Source: Cokeromyces recurvatus (taxonomy: Eukaryota; Mucoromycota; Mucoromycetes; Mucorales; Mucoraceae). From it: a stretch of 64,000 nt of DNA. The translations under genes were made by a program, and so were the position numbers. Every line of letters begins with the position of its first letter. Position 1 is the stretch's first letter. The stretch spans positions 7,501 to 71,500 of the forward strand of contig NW_026251406.1 of assembly GCF_025118155.1 (NCBI RefSeq), written 5' to 3'. Below are positions 24,058 through 35,300 of this stretch, piece by piece. The notes beneath the pieces were generated by a model. That model searched no databases. It was given only the letters and a program-made list of their open reading frames with translations, and was not told the origin of the DNA.

Positions 24058-24557
24058 ATTATCCCCCACAACCAAGACCAACTATGATGTATTCTTCTCC
24101 AGTTATGGTTCAAGATCAAGCAATGGCCTATCACAGGATGCAACAATCAAATAATAATAATTCTTCTGATAACACAACTCCTCCTTCTGATAGTATAGAT
24201 GACCTTAGGATTCAAATACCAAATAATGATATAAATAGATTGCAACAACAAACTACGAAATCTAATACACAATTTGTACAAAACTTACCCTCGCCTTCTA
24301 CATTTTATCCAGAATTTTATCAGCAGCAAAGTGAATTGCCAAGCCCTTTAAATAATGCATTTCATTGGCCGCCCAGGGATAATTACCGACCATCTCCACT
24401 AGGAATAAAAGAAAGGTAAATATTACGTAATAATTGATATATTATATAATAACTCCTTTTTTTTTCCCTTAGTCAATATATTGAAAAAAGACACGCAGTT
24501 TCAAATTTGTATGATAATACAAAGAAAGTAAAATTAGAAACGACTGCTGCAGGCTAA
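23296..24557 (+). CDS. MEF2-type MADS-box transcription factor (Rlm1-like)
   Basis: Exons 23296-23511, 23577-23612, 23673-23852, 23931-24415 and 24473-24557; 333 aa. The first 60 residues are a type II MADS box: [20 protein letters not shown], then [20 protein letters not shown] and CEIALIILN, as in MEF2/Rlm1 rather than SRF. A shortened MEF2-like segment follows. The remainder is low complexity: Thr and Asn runs encoded by ACT/AAT repeats (23940-24058), Gln-rich patches and PSPLNN-type Ser/Pro motifs that could be MAP-kinase sites. Rlm1 acts downstream of the cell-wall-integrity kinase in yeasts; this role here is inferred from class only. The ACT/AAT repeat tract is likely length-variable. 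Confidence 0.9.
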
Positions 24558-26242
24558 TATCTATTTATATGTGTATATTTATATTTATATATATAGTATT
24601 TATTTGTTTTACCATAAAGGTGCCTTCTTTTGCACTAGAAACTAAGTTTTATTTTGTACAAAAAAAAAAAAAAAGATATATGTATATGTATTTCATAGTA
24701 GCTCATTTTGCAACAGCATACTTTTTTTTTTTTTTTATTAATAAAATTTCATACTCCTTAATCTTCGATTTTCAAGCAGAATAAAAGAAATAGAATAACC
24801 TCTGTGAGGACTTTAAGAAATTAGAATTGATCTTGAAATATTTATTAAAATACAGCTATGCAAAAAAATATACGTGTAAAAGGCGTTTAGTATACACTTG
24901 AAGAACAATTAAATAATAAAGATCTAACACTATCATGAAAGTCCTTCAGAAGAGTATCTTCTCCTTTAATCATCTTAAATTAAGTTTAGTCTTTAAATCT
25001 ATTGATGATTAATAACGTGATGCCTTCAAAGACTATCTATCTCAAATTACTCTACTATTCTATCAAAGATGTATTCAACTCCTATTCTATTGTTTGCTTG
25101 TAGCTATTTTGGAACAATAGCTGGCTTTTTTTTTTTTCAAAAAAAAAAAAAAAAAAAATGCTGATACAAAAAAATGATATGTTTATGTTCAAGTTGAAAC
25201 TTGCTTTTTATAGTAATTAAAGCTTCTTTCAAAGCTTGTAGGGAAATATAGGAACTTGAAATGAATAGCTTATTGTAACTTTAATAAAATACCATAATAA
25301 TTGATAAGGTTATCTTAACGAACAAAACTTATATGTCTATGTCTCTCTTCTCAGATTGATATCTGTAATACAAGATAAAATGAGCAATCAATAATTTATC
25401 ATCATGAAGAAAGGTTACTAATGCTTGTATATCTTTGTTAAAAGACAAACAAACTACATAATAATGGAAATAGCTAAGAGCATAAAAGTCTATGAAAATA
25501 TTGCCCATATATTTGCTAGACTTGAAGGTTAGGTTATATTGAAGCTATATACATATATAAATATATACATGTATATATATATTTTTTTTTATTATTCAAA
25601 CAGCGTATTGATTGACTTTGTAAATACATGTGTAGATGATAGTAGTGAATGAAAGGAACTTCTTTTATTATACTTGCCTCTGGGAATAAAGAGACAGAGT
25701 TAAATTTTAATAAAAATGATATTTGTCTTGAAATATAATTCCTATCTCTACATACTCCTTAATGATATCTTTTATTTTTCTTTTTTTCTTCGGTGCATCG
25801 GTATGATTCTAAAGAATGTGTTAGCACTCTTTTCACTTTTATTTATGTGTATATGCCTTTATTTGAAAAAAAAAGACACGATATAAATCAGTCATTCTCA
25901 CAGAAAAAGGGGTGCAGATTTTAAATGACGAATTTATTCTTCACAATGAACAAGAGTTATAACTTTCTTGGCGGAATCCGAAACGCTTGGCATTTAGCTG
26001 TTACCCCCCCTTTAAATTTATAAAATGAAAGTTACGGTGCTGACTGTTCCAAATGACTGCTTTAAAAAAAAAAAAAATCCTCTCCCCATTTGAAAACTTA
26101 ATAATGAATTCGCATACCCAAACAGCGTTTCATCACCTAATATAACTATAACATTAATCTTTGGGACCTTATTAGATTGTCAAATCTGTAGCTTTTTATT
26201 TTTACTTATGTTCTTTTAAATTTTTTTTTTTTTTTTATAACA
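24558..26242. other. intergenic, boundary of accessory region
   Basis: About 1.7 kb of AT-rich sequence with homopolymer runs (a T run and a longer A run around 25128-25158). I see no exon, RNA gene or terminal repeat belonging to the transposase that follows. A short ATG-initiated frame begins at 26243 and is lost to frameshifts before the transposase frame opens at about 26340-26400. Confidence 0.45.
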
Positions 26243-26399
26243 TGAGCGATAACATCAATATGTATGGCCAAGTAGTGCCTGTTATTGTCCAATCTTACAT
26301 AGATTGGGAAAGAACTGCAGCAAATAAACGCTGAACAAAAAAAAGATAAAAAAACAAAATAGTGCATCTTCCAAAGAAACTTCGACAGCTGTTACAAAA

Positions 26400-27519
26400 A
26401 TGCGAGGGTCGTATATTTCAAAAAACGAACCAAAGGTGGTAAACCTGATTAATTTAATGCAGGAATTTGAACGCCTGTCCATTAGAGAAGCGGCTATCAA
26501 GGTAGGACTTTCAAAGTCAACAGCCGCACACAAGATCAAAGAATGGAACGAAATGGCAAACGATTCTGACCAAGGAGGTGTTCCTGGTACCATCAGCCCC
26601 AAGGAACACAAGGGTCGAAGATTGATACTTAAGGACGTGCATACTGTCTTTAGTTTTGAAATGTTAGCCAATGAACCAACCTTGACAGTCGAAGCTGTCA
26701 CAGATCAACTTTGCGAAAATTTTAAGGAAATTCAAATTACCCCAAGATCAGTAGCAACTCATATGAAAAAAAAAAGGATGTCGTCTCACTTATAAACGCA
26801 TTGTCCCGCAATATTTCGTACGAGACAGTGAGGAAACTGTTGTTAAAAGATATGATACAGTAAACTTCTGGATTCATCAAAAAAAAAAAATAGATTTTAT
26901 GAATGACTGTGTGTTTATTGATGAGGCTGGATTCAATAGAAACATGCACTGTTCTTATGGTTGGTGTGAAGTTGGAACACCTTGCAAAATTAAAATTGAA
27001 ACAAGGGGACCAAATGTCAGTATCCTAGGTGCCATTTCCAAAGAGGGTCTTATTACTCTTTCAAGGAAGGAGATTATTACAACAGCAGCAGCAGGAAAGT
27101 GACAACGAACTGATGATACGCCAGTTGTAAAAAGAAAAGGTACAACTAGTAACGACTTTCAAAAATTCATAGAGCAAGTTCTCACTACAATTGATACAGC
27201 TGGTATGAGTTACAAGTGCTTGGTGCTTGATAACGCATCCATTCACAAGGCTAACCTTGTCCGAGATTGGGTTGAACAACGAGGATATCAACTTCTCTTT
27301 TTACCACCATATTCTCCATTTTTAAACCCAATTGAGGATTTCTGGTCCAAGTTAAAAAGTGTTGTAAACAATGACCCCGCCTCAGTCAGACAAAGCACGA
27401 AAATCAGCGAACGCATCCGCAATGCATCGGTATATATCAGCAAAGAAGACTGTGAAAATTGGATACGACATTCATTATCGTTCCGGCAAAGGTGCATAGA
27501 TTGCGAAAAAGAGTTGTAA
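26400..27519 (+). pseudogene. DDE (Tc1/mariner-IS630 type, DD34E) transposase, broken
   Basis: Three segments of one protein. The first (26400-26795) has the helix-turn-helix: FERLSIREAAIKVGLSKSTA. The second (to 27102) has the first catalytic Asp in CVFIDEAGFNRNMH. The third (27205-27519) has LVLDNASIHKANLV and LPPYSPFLNPIEDFWSKLK, placing the second Asp and the Glu 34 residues apart. A one-base shift in the ten-A run at 26766-26775 separates segments one and two: with one A fewer the frame continues through GCRLTYKRIVPQYFVRD. Segments two and three are in the same frame, split only by a TGA at 27100-27102, where Arg CGA would fit. The N-terminus may reach to 26243 with further shifts. It belongs to the same broad family as the copies at 28110 and 55146. 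Confidence 0.85.
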
Positions 27520-27557
27520 AAAAAATGAAACCAAAATACTGATTACCTCAAAAAAAA

Positions 27558-27588
<31 letters not shown>

Positions 27589-28109
27589 CACACAGCACAT
27601 AATATACGTATAAAGTGATAAAAATAAAACTTTTAAAATTGCTGTCTTAAATGTCCTATTTTTCTATTAGTTGCCCATTTTCAAAATTTGTGTCCCAAAT
27701 ATTTTTCTAGTGGCTCAACTTTTTTCTTCGTGGCCCAACCTATTTTCTTCAGCTGTAAAAAGTCAAATAAAAAAGTTAGGTAAAAAGTGACAAGTGGTAT
27801 AGAAATATAAAATTTGCACACAAAAAATTTAGTAAACTGTCACGTGATATACCGGACTTGTCCGGCAATTCAATTTATTTTATTTTAATTTACCCTTCGT
27901 TTATATTTCCTTTGATATCATTTTTATTTTAAGAATCGTTTTTATATTTTATGGGCTTTTACTTTGCTTTAAATTTTTATAAAGTTGTTTAATTTGTAAT
28001 TTGGTTAATTGAATTGAAACGGCAATACAGAAGATTGTCGATCAAAAATAGGAATAGGAACAGAAAGAAACATCATTTACATTAACGACAATATTAAGAA
28101 GGAAGACCA
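27520..28109. other. 3' flank of transposase and spacer
   Basis: After the stop come a run of about 24 A and a (CA)n microsatellite (27573-27593), then the 20-bp array described separately (27651-27757). The stretch 27758-28109 is AT-rich without a gene. It includes a short dyad at about 27852-27865 (CCGGAC, TT, GTCCGG). Confidence 0.5.
27651..27757 (+). repeat. 20-bp tandem array, copy A (possible DDE-element terminus)
   Basis: Five head-to-tail units of exactly 20 bp (27651, 27671, 27691, 27711, 27731) with approximate consensus TGKCCCAAATATTTTTCTAG, ending in CAGCTG followed by TA at 27756-27757. A three-unit version with the same end lies at 31231-31299 in the same orientation. The position, about 240 bp beyond the transposase stop, and the terminal CAG...TA fit a subterminal repeat at the right end of a TA-targeting element. 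Confidence 0.75.
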
Positions 28110-29012
28110 GTGGGTAGACCACCAATCTTAACTGAGGAGCATAAGGACTTCACGATTGAATGGGCAGACGAAAACACCGACTCCGTTACATTAGACGATA
28201 TGCTTAATGTATTGACTGATAGGTTTGGCAAACTCGATATCAGTAAAAGCAGCTTTAACAAATTTGTAAAGGAGAAAAGTAGAATCACATTCAAGCAAGC
28301 ACGTTTACAACCAGTAGAGAGAAACAGCCCTGAAAAAATTGCAGAGCGTTATCAGTGGGTAAAAAAATGGGTGGAAACAGATATAGACTTCACCAGCAAC
28401 TGTGTGTTTATTGATGAAGTTGCTTTCCATATCAATCTTGGAAGAAATTTTTTTTGGTCAAAAGAAGGCGATCGTGCGATTGTGAAAGTACCCAAAACGA
28501 GAGCAAAGATCACTACTATTTTAGGTGCAATTTCTCCTTCTGGTGTCGTGAACATCAGTGTAAGGAGATCACGAGCGTTGCCTCCAACAAAAAAGAGAAA
28601 AGCAGTAGGAGGATTCACTTCAGAAGTGAACAGTAATAGTGGTACAGTTACTGGGCATTACTTCAATTTTATCAGTAGTGTTTTGGATGTAATAGACCGT
28701 CATGAGGAATATAAAGGTCATTATCTGATTATGGACAATGCTCCTATTCATAAACACTAAGACATTCAAAACCTTATTGAGAGCCGAGGCTATAAGTGCG
28801 TATATCTGCCCCCTTATTCGCCTGAGCTTAATCCTATCGAGCAATTTTGGTCGGTTTGTAAAAGCAAACTTAAAAGAGAGCAGCTTTTGGAAGAAACATT
28901 GACTTCAAGAATTGCAGACGCTTGCAATAGAATATTGTATAGTGATCTTCGAGAATTTTATAATTATTCTGCTTCCAAGTTCGAAGATGGTCTCAATCGT
29001 AAACCTATCTAA
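28110..29012 (+). pseudogene. DDE (Tc1/mariner-IS630 type, DD34E) transposase with internal stop
   Basis: The first open part (28110-28760) starts without an ATG (GRPPILTEEHKDFTIEWADE), so the N-terminus is missing or lies in another exon. It holds CVFIDEVAFHINLGRNFFW with the first Asp, a Lys/Arg linker (PPTKKRKAVGG) and YLIMDNAPIHK with the second Asp. A TAA at 28758-28760 is followed in the same frame by IQNLIESRGYKCVYLPPYSP, then ELNPIEQFWSVCKSKL with the Glu 34 residues from the second Asp, and by NRKPI and a stop at 29010. One nonsense codon is therefore the only visible lesion in the catalytic part. It is related to, but well diverged from, the copies at 26400 and 55146. Confidence 0.85.
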
Positions 29013-29156
29013 TAAATTTGCGCATTTTACGTATGCTTGACTAGTGCTAATTTTTTTTTGTACAAAGTTTTACTTTATATTCAACTTTAAATAGCTGTAA
29101 TTGTAACACCAAACGAATCGCCCCTGAATTTAGACATTCCTGACAAAACAGTAAAG

Positions 29157-30443
29157 GTGAATTCAACTAAAAAAAGAAAGACCGAAGATGGAATAAGTCA
29201 AAGCATTTTTCAATGCACAACTGAGCAAGAATCTTCCATCGCCAAGTCAATACTAAGTTCGTTCAACGTTCGTAGTGCATCTTTGAAAATTCAGTCCAAC
29301 GAGAAAAGGGCAATTGCTAATATCAACACATCAGCCCAAGATCTGCAAACGTTACTGTCTTTTTCCAATGTCCCTGTTACTTTGGATATTGAAGTGGGTG
29401 ACAAAACACCATCGATTGAAACCAAAACTACCCTTTCGATGGGCGATGACTTTGTTCACTGCTGTTTACAAAGAACATATCCTGGTATTCTCAAACACGA
29501 AAAGTATGAAGAGATTAATGAATCTGCTTTTAGTATTTTGAATCAAGATTGGAAGCGCAAGCCATACATAAGAATCGCCTGCGGTCAACTTTTAGCTGGT
29601 TCAATTCTTGTAGAAGAAAATCAAGCTCTTCTCATCAATTGCATTGAACTTTACAATCGTAAACCATCAGTTGATTTACACTATGAGAGATTTGGGTCAA
29701 GATTTAGTATCAGTAGTATACCGTCAAAGAATAACAAATATAATGGTATCAACATTATATCAAAGGCCGAAGACAAATCCAGAAAACTATTGATCGGAAC
29801 TTTTGTTTTTAATGGGCTTGTAACTTCTAGTATCCGGCTGGACAAAGATTTTTCTCCAGAAGTTGGCGCGTCAACCTTCCTTTTCTCTCCGACAAATAAT
29901 ACAAAAGTCTATATTGCTTTAAGAAGCATTGAATTGGCCAACAAAACAATCAATGAAAAACTTGAAACTGCTAATGGCCATGACTTGTACTCCCAGTTGA
30001 GACAAGTTAGGTCTCGCCTTACTAGTCCTAGGACGTATACCTGCTCGAGGTTTTCCTCCCAATGGACCGACCAGATAGGTTGCAGACCATACTCTATCTT
30101 TATTTTGTTGGATAAAGTTCAAGTAGACTTTTCAAACAACTCTACCCTAGCATCCAACATTTTAGTCAGTATTGCTGATTGTATGAGGTTTGAAAAAGGG
30201 ATTTTCAAAAAAGCTATTTTGTTGGAAATTGCCACAGTCAACGAAGGAGACGTCAGGGCGAAAAAAATAATTAAACATTTTCTAGGTTTGTTTAAAAAAA
30301 AATACACTTTAAACATAACTGGAAAACCTGAAGTTGAAGGACTGTTAGTGGAATTAGCAGAGATGTGTACACAACAGCTGAAATCAGCTAATGAATCCAT
30401 CAAAAATAATATTCTAGATTGTTTAAAGGGAATAGAGAAATAG
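29157..30443 (+). CDS. unrecognised 428-aa open frame inside the transposon cluster
   Basis: An uninterrupted frame. It is open from 29091 (450 codons) and has no in-frame ATG until codon 95, counted from the GTG at 29157, so either translation starts at a non-ATG codon or an upstream exon supplies the start. I do not recognise a domain. Visible features are an N-terminal basic patch (NSTKKRKTEDG) that could be a nuclear signal, a mixed alpha/beta composition, a region ending in many Lys (AKKIIKHFLGLFKKKYTLN) and a helical C-terminus (LVELAEMCTQQLKSANESIK). It lies in the same orientation and frame register as the transposase pseudogene ending 144 bp upstream, and before the three-unit 20-bp array at 31231. 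It could be a cargo or accessory protein of the element, or a host gene invaded by transposons. Its intactness amid dead neighbours is notable. Confidence 0.6.
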   Translation: MNSTKKRKTEDGISQSIFQCTTEQESSIAKSILSSFNVRSASLKIQSNEKRAIANINTSAQDLQTLLSFSNVPVTLDIEVGDKTPSIETKTTLSMGDDFVHCCLQRTYPGILKHEKYEEINESAFSILNQDWKRKPYIRIACGQLLAGSILVEENQALLINCIELYNRKPSVDLHYERFGSRFSISSIPSKNNKYNGINIISKAEDKSRKLLIGTFVFNGLVTSSIRLDKDFSPEVGASTFLFSPTNNTKVYIALRSIELANKTINEKLETANGHDLYSQLRQVRSRLTSPRTYTCSRFSSQWTDQIGCRPYSIFILLDKVQVDFSNNSTLASNILVSIADCMRFEKGIFKKAILLEIATVNEGDVRAKKIIKHFLGLFKKKYTLNITGKPEVEGLLVELAEMCTQQLKSANESIKNNILDCLKGIEK

Positions 30444-30731
30444 CTGAAACGAAATGATGGGTTTCTTCACCTTTCAAAAGTTAATAAAAAAGTCTATTCT
30501 TTTGATCATCCCCAACCATTGAATAAAATTTTATAAAACCCGCTTTACCAAATCATTAATGAAATATACAGAAAATAGAGTTTTATGCTCAAAGTCTTTA
30601 TTTGGTTATGTAAATACATCTTTAATTATTACAGAAAAAAAAATAGTTTTTTATTTTGTTTTACTTTTTTTTTTACAAAATACTATTTACAGAAAAAAAA
30701 AGAAGGGGATAAAGAGAGAATTACTGCAGGT

Positions 30732-30980
30732 CTACCATTCTTCGCGATTGTATTTGCGCTCGTATTTTTGATTGAAAGCAGCCAATTTTACTTGATCTCC
30801 TTCTTTAACTTGCTGCCATGGTTGGGAGTTAGTGTGGTGGTTCTATACTACATCTGGAGAACGAGATTGATGAAGACCCATGAAGGCACTTCCTGATAGA
30901 GCAACGTCCAATATTACTATAAGAGGATAAATTTCAGGCTTGGAAGAAGTTTGTTTGAAGAATTGTCGAATTTGTCCCAT
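30732..30980 (-). pseudogene. NDUFA4/MLRQ-like (B12D family) gene with nonsense codon
   Basis: Minus strand, 83 codons including the final stop, intronless. MGQIRQFFKQ opens it, KPEIYPLIVILDVALSGSAF is the single membrane helix, and HQSRSPDVV, a TAG at 30843-30845, then NHHTNSQPWQQV follow; the end is FNQKYERKYNREEW. The pattern PDV-x-W-(x)n-NxxPW is the NDUFA4 signature, and the TAG stands exactly where the conserved Trp is expected (TGG to TAG). The reading frame is otherwise intact. The start codon lies inside the left 10-bp target duplication of the MITE at 30982, so the native leader is displaced. It may be a decayed duplicate or a gene captured by the surrounding element. Confidence 0.75.
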
Positions 30981-30981
30981 T

Positions 30982-31231
30982 ATTGCTATTTAGACCTGAA
31001 GAACAAAATAGGAAATGTTATTATGCCCACCCTTCAATTTCTTATTTACTTTATTATATTTAGTCTTCCCTCCCTTCTTTCTTATTATTTAACCGAGCTC
31101 AGAATTCGATTGATAGTATAATATTAGAATTTATTCCTTTATATATCTTTGAAATCGCTATTAAATGAAGATTCAAGAAGATTCTAGCATAATAACATTT
31201 CCTATTTTGTTCTTCAGGTCTAAATAGCAAG
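30982..31231. mobile_element. 250-bp MITE with 44-bp perfect TIRs and 10-bp target duplication
   Basis: The left arm 30983-31026 and right arm 31187-31230 are exact reverse complements over 44 bp (beginning TTGCTATTTAGACC). The element is flanked by the 10-bp direct repeat TTGTCCCATT at 30972-30981 and 31232-31241. The interior of about 160 bp is AT-rich and non-coding. Long perfect TIRs with a 9-11 bp target duplication are characteristic of Mutator-like (MULE) elements, so a MULE-derived MITE is the best guess. No MULE transposase is in the window. The identical arms suggest recent insertion. Confidence 0.88.
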
Positions 31232-31299
31232 TTGTCCCATTTTCAAAATTTGTGTCCCAAATATTTTTCAAGTAGCCCAACCTATTTTCTTCAGCTGTA
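31231..31299 (+). repeat. 20-bp tandem array, copy B (three units)
   Basis: Same sequence and orientation as copy A (27651-27757) but one internal 20-bp unit shorter, again ending CAGCTG then TA (31298-31299). The MITE target duplication lies within its first unit. If copy A ends one DDE element, copy B would end a second one containing the transposase at 28110, the unknown 428-aa frame and the NDUFA4-like pseudogene. Confidence 0.7.
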
Positions 31300-32397
31300 A
31301 TCGATATGAGCAATAAGATTATTTTTTTTTCAACAACAGCTTTTGATGCAAGAACTTGAGTTTTTTCTAAATGCTAAGCTCTCCTGGGGCTATCGGTGTA
31401 GACAGCTCGCTCTTTTGAGCTATACCTTCTTATTTTTTTTTTCTTCTTCTTCTTCAAAATGTTTGATTGCGGCATTAAAATCATGATATATCTTTCTGAA
31501 TCAACTATACTAAGGTAAGAAAGAAAAAAAAAAGTAATTATCTACATTTCCTCTCTTGTAAAATCATCCAAGTCGAAGTTGACTAGCATTTCAGTACTTG
31601 TGGATTTCCTGGCAAAAAGAAAATAGGCACTATGACTATCAGATTGCAAGGTGCAGCACAATAAACCAGAGTTGTTTTCAGGATTTAAGGAGATTGTTTA
31701 CGCTTAAGAAAATAAGATAATTTAGTAACATGATTTCTAGTTATATTTCTTTTTTTTTTCTTTTTTTTTTTAAAAAAAAAAGTCGAAAACAGTATCGAAC
31801 TGTTTTACATGATCCTTATAGCTTGTTTCGGCTTTCAGTTTTGTCAGTGGTATAAACTTTCCAAACCACTATGTGCACCCGATGATATTGACTGTCATGC
31901 CTTATCAAGCATTTCTAATATGAACAGGTTGAAAAAGTAATGTCATGCTCTTTTATCTGTCTGTCATCCGACACCCACTATAGGTCCTATTCTTCTTTCA
32001 TTAACTAACTATATTAACTATGCCACAAGCTAAACATAGTCGAGCTATACGCTGACATTTTGGCTGGTTGTCCAGTGATATCCCAAAACCTTGTATCTCT
32101 CATCCAAATGACATGTTTATTCGATCCTATATTTTTGTCTATCTAAAAATATGCACCACTAACTACAAATGCCCTGCCCTGTGGCTGATTTTTTATCTTG
32201 ACCAGAGTAACAAAACATTGTTTTAAATTTTTATTGTAAATGCAAATGCTTTTTTAAAATTATTGTGACTTGAATTGAATTGACTATTGTTGTTTATCAG
32301 TCAATAATATACACACACATAAAAAAAAAGACGTGTTTTCTCTTGCTTTTTTTTTTTTTTTTTTTTTTTTTAACTTTCTTTCTTTCTTTAAGCAGAA
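31300..32397. other. intergenic upstream of MAD1
   Basis: About 1.1 kb without recognised gene or element. Poly-T and poly-A runs occur near 31749-31783 and a T run of about 22 near 32349-32371. The last part is probably the MAD1 promoter and 5' UTR. Confidence 0.45.
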
Positions 32398-35300
32398 ATG
32401 TCACAAGAGGTTAGACTTATGCTTAAAATAAAATCAAGAACTTGACTCATCTCTATTTATTTATTTTTTTTTTCCTTCTTCTTCATTTCTCCTTTTTAGA
32501 CATTTAATAAACGTAGAAGAATAACCGCCGATATATTATCCATATCAGATACAAATGAATTTGCAGATCAAACAAAAGGTAACAATCCATTTTTATTATT
32601 GTATGTTTTTTTTTTAGTTGTCATTATTGTCAAACTCATTCCACCGTCCATTTAGAAGAATCTACTGATAATACCATTTTATGTAATGTTTTAAGATCAA
32701 AGCTATCTTTACTAGAAACAAAACTTGAAACAAAATCTCAACTTTATGAAGCAACATTACAAGAAAAAGAGGAAAAAATAAAAAAACTCATTACAGAGCT
32801 TAATGTAAATAGATGAATGAATAGAGTATTCCAAATATTAATCTATTATTCTTTTTCATTTCACACACACACACACACACATACGTACATACATATCAAA
32901 AGGAAGCAAAAAATAGGGCTGTTTACCATAAGGAAAACTATGATAAAGCTCAAGAAACTTTATCTACTATGAAAACAAAACATAATTCGGTCACTGTAAG
33001 AAAACAAACCCCAAATCCCCACTATTTATATATGCATGTACAAGATCTAATCTATTTAATAAACAGGGTGAATTAAGAGATTCATTAGAATCATGTCGTA
33101 GTAAAATGCAGGATCTTGAAAACAAACTTGATGTTCAACAAAAAGAAAATGAAAGTTTGAAATCCAATTTACAGGAACAACAATTGAGTTATACGGATAA
33201 TGTCAGTAATTTGGAAAATATTATTAACAACTTCAAAGAAGCCGTAAGTGTATTTGTATTTGTATTTGTATTTGTATTTTTTTTTTTTTTGTAAATTATA
33301 AACTTATTATTCATGTCTTTGCAATAGCTAGCAGAAAATAAAAAGGAGCTGGAAAATAGAAAACAACAGTATGAATTGTCTTTATTAAAACATACTCAAG
33401 ACTCAAATGATGATTCTAAACAAGATCAAATGGCTGTTGATAGTCTCTTAAAACAAAACTTCAGTATGTGTTTTTCTTTTTTCTTTTTTCCTTTATAATG
33501 TTTAATCAGTTGTTAATTCTTTATTGTAGAGTTATCTACTGAATCCAATAGACTCAAAAGTGAAAATGAACAATTAAACCGTGAATTAAAACATTACAAA
33601 TCTGTCTATCAAGATGTTAACATGTTACGGATGGAAAAGGCCAGTCTTGAATATAAATTGTCAGATTATCAAGAGTTGCTGACAGCAAAAATATCTTTAG
33701 AGTACGAAAATAGTAAATTGAAGGCTGCTTGTCATGCAACAACTGCTATTAAAGAAAGTCCTGATCTTCTTAATAATGTTCGTGGAAAAAAATATTTTGA
33801 AACTAAAATCGAAAAATATGAATCTGAAATAGATAGCTTAAAGACAGTTATAAAAGATTTGGAAACACACTTGGATGACCTTAAGACGACTATAGAAGAA
33901 CAAAAGCTAGTACGTACTGCTGAAGAATCGGCAAGAAATTTATTAGTCAAGAGAGTTGAAGCTGCTGAAAGACATGCTCGTGTCGTAGAGAATCAGTTAA
34001 CTATTTATGATCATGCTGAAAAGCTTTATTTAGATGCAGAGAAAGTGGATCAATTAAAGATAAAGAGAATTAATGAGCTTGAAGAGCTTGTTAGAAGTCT
34101 TGAAAAACAATTGTTAGAGCAGACAAAGGATATGGCTGAACAGCAAGTAAAGCAAGCCATTCAAGAAAAGCCAATTATTCAAGTGAATCATGGTCCTTAT
34201 TATGAGTTAACATCAGGTGTACGTATAACAGAATTTCTAACTGACTTATTCAACAAGGAAAAAGAGCACTTTGAAGGTAAATAAATATAAGAGTAAATAT
34301 GTATAAATGTATTTATATATTTATTTATGAAATACATATATGTATATATAGAGCTTACACAATTAAATATAATCAAGGAAAATCTCGAAATGAAATACAA
34401 AGCAGCTGAAGCACAAATCTCAGAACTTCAAAAGGCTATTTCATTAAGGTCATCTCTTACTTCTAACAAAATGATTTCATCATCCATAAAGGTGGAACCT
34501 ATATCTTCTTCAACTGAGTCAGTTCTTCTTTCTGCTACAAATAATACTGCTATGGATACCACTGTAGAAGAAGCTACTGATGATGATAACAAAAAATACC
34601 GTATTTTAGAACTCAAAGATAACCCTGCATCACGAGAATATGCTATTCGTAAAGAACTCCTTAATAACCTTCGTCAAGAAAATCACGATCTCCGTCAACA
34701 ACTTTTCACTCAATCATCTACTTTGCCTGACTCATCTTGGACTAATCTTGAAGCTGAGAAAAGTAGTCTAACGACTGAATGTGAAACACTTCGAAAACGT
34801 ATTAAACGTATGCTTACGGCCTATGATACTAACATACAAAAGAACATGACACATATTAAAAGTCTACTTGGCTATAGTGTTTTCTTTCATGATAGTGGTT
34901 TAATACGTCTTGAAAGTATCTGGGCCGATCCTGTCGATTTACATTTTATGGTCAAGATTGATGATGAAAGTGGGCACGCCATTTTAAGAATTACAGGCAA
35001 AGAAAGGGATCGATATATGGCCTATTTAGAAGATAGCTATCAGATGTATGTAGTTCATGATAGAAATATTGCTGCATTCTTAAGCGCAGCCGCCTTGGAG
35101 TTATATGTAGAGTACAAAGGAGAAGAACAACTAAAAGAGCGTCAACAAAAAGAACGACAACAACAACAACAACTCGAGCAAGAACAAGTGGAATTCGAAT
35201 TACAAGAAAATGAGTCATTAGAGGATGAGCAGCAGCAGCAGCAGCAACAAGAATATCTACAACAAGATCGCAAGCAACAAGAACATGAACAAGACGAGAA

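Noticed and set aside
27852..27865. CCGGAC-TT-GTCCGG dyad as an operator or terminator
   Set aside because: Single short palindrome without T run or repeated occurrence; insufficient support.
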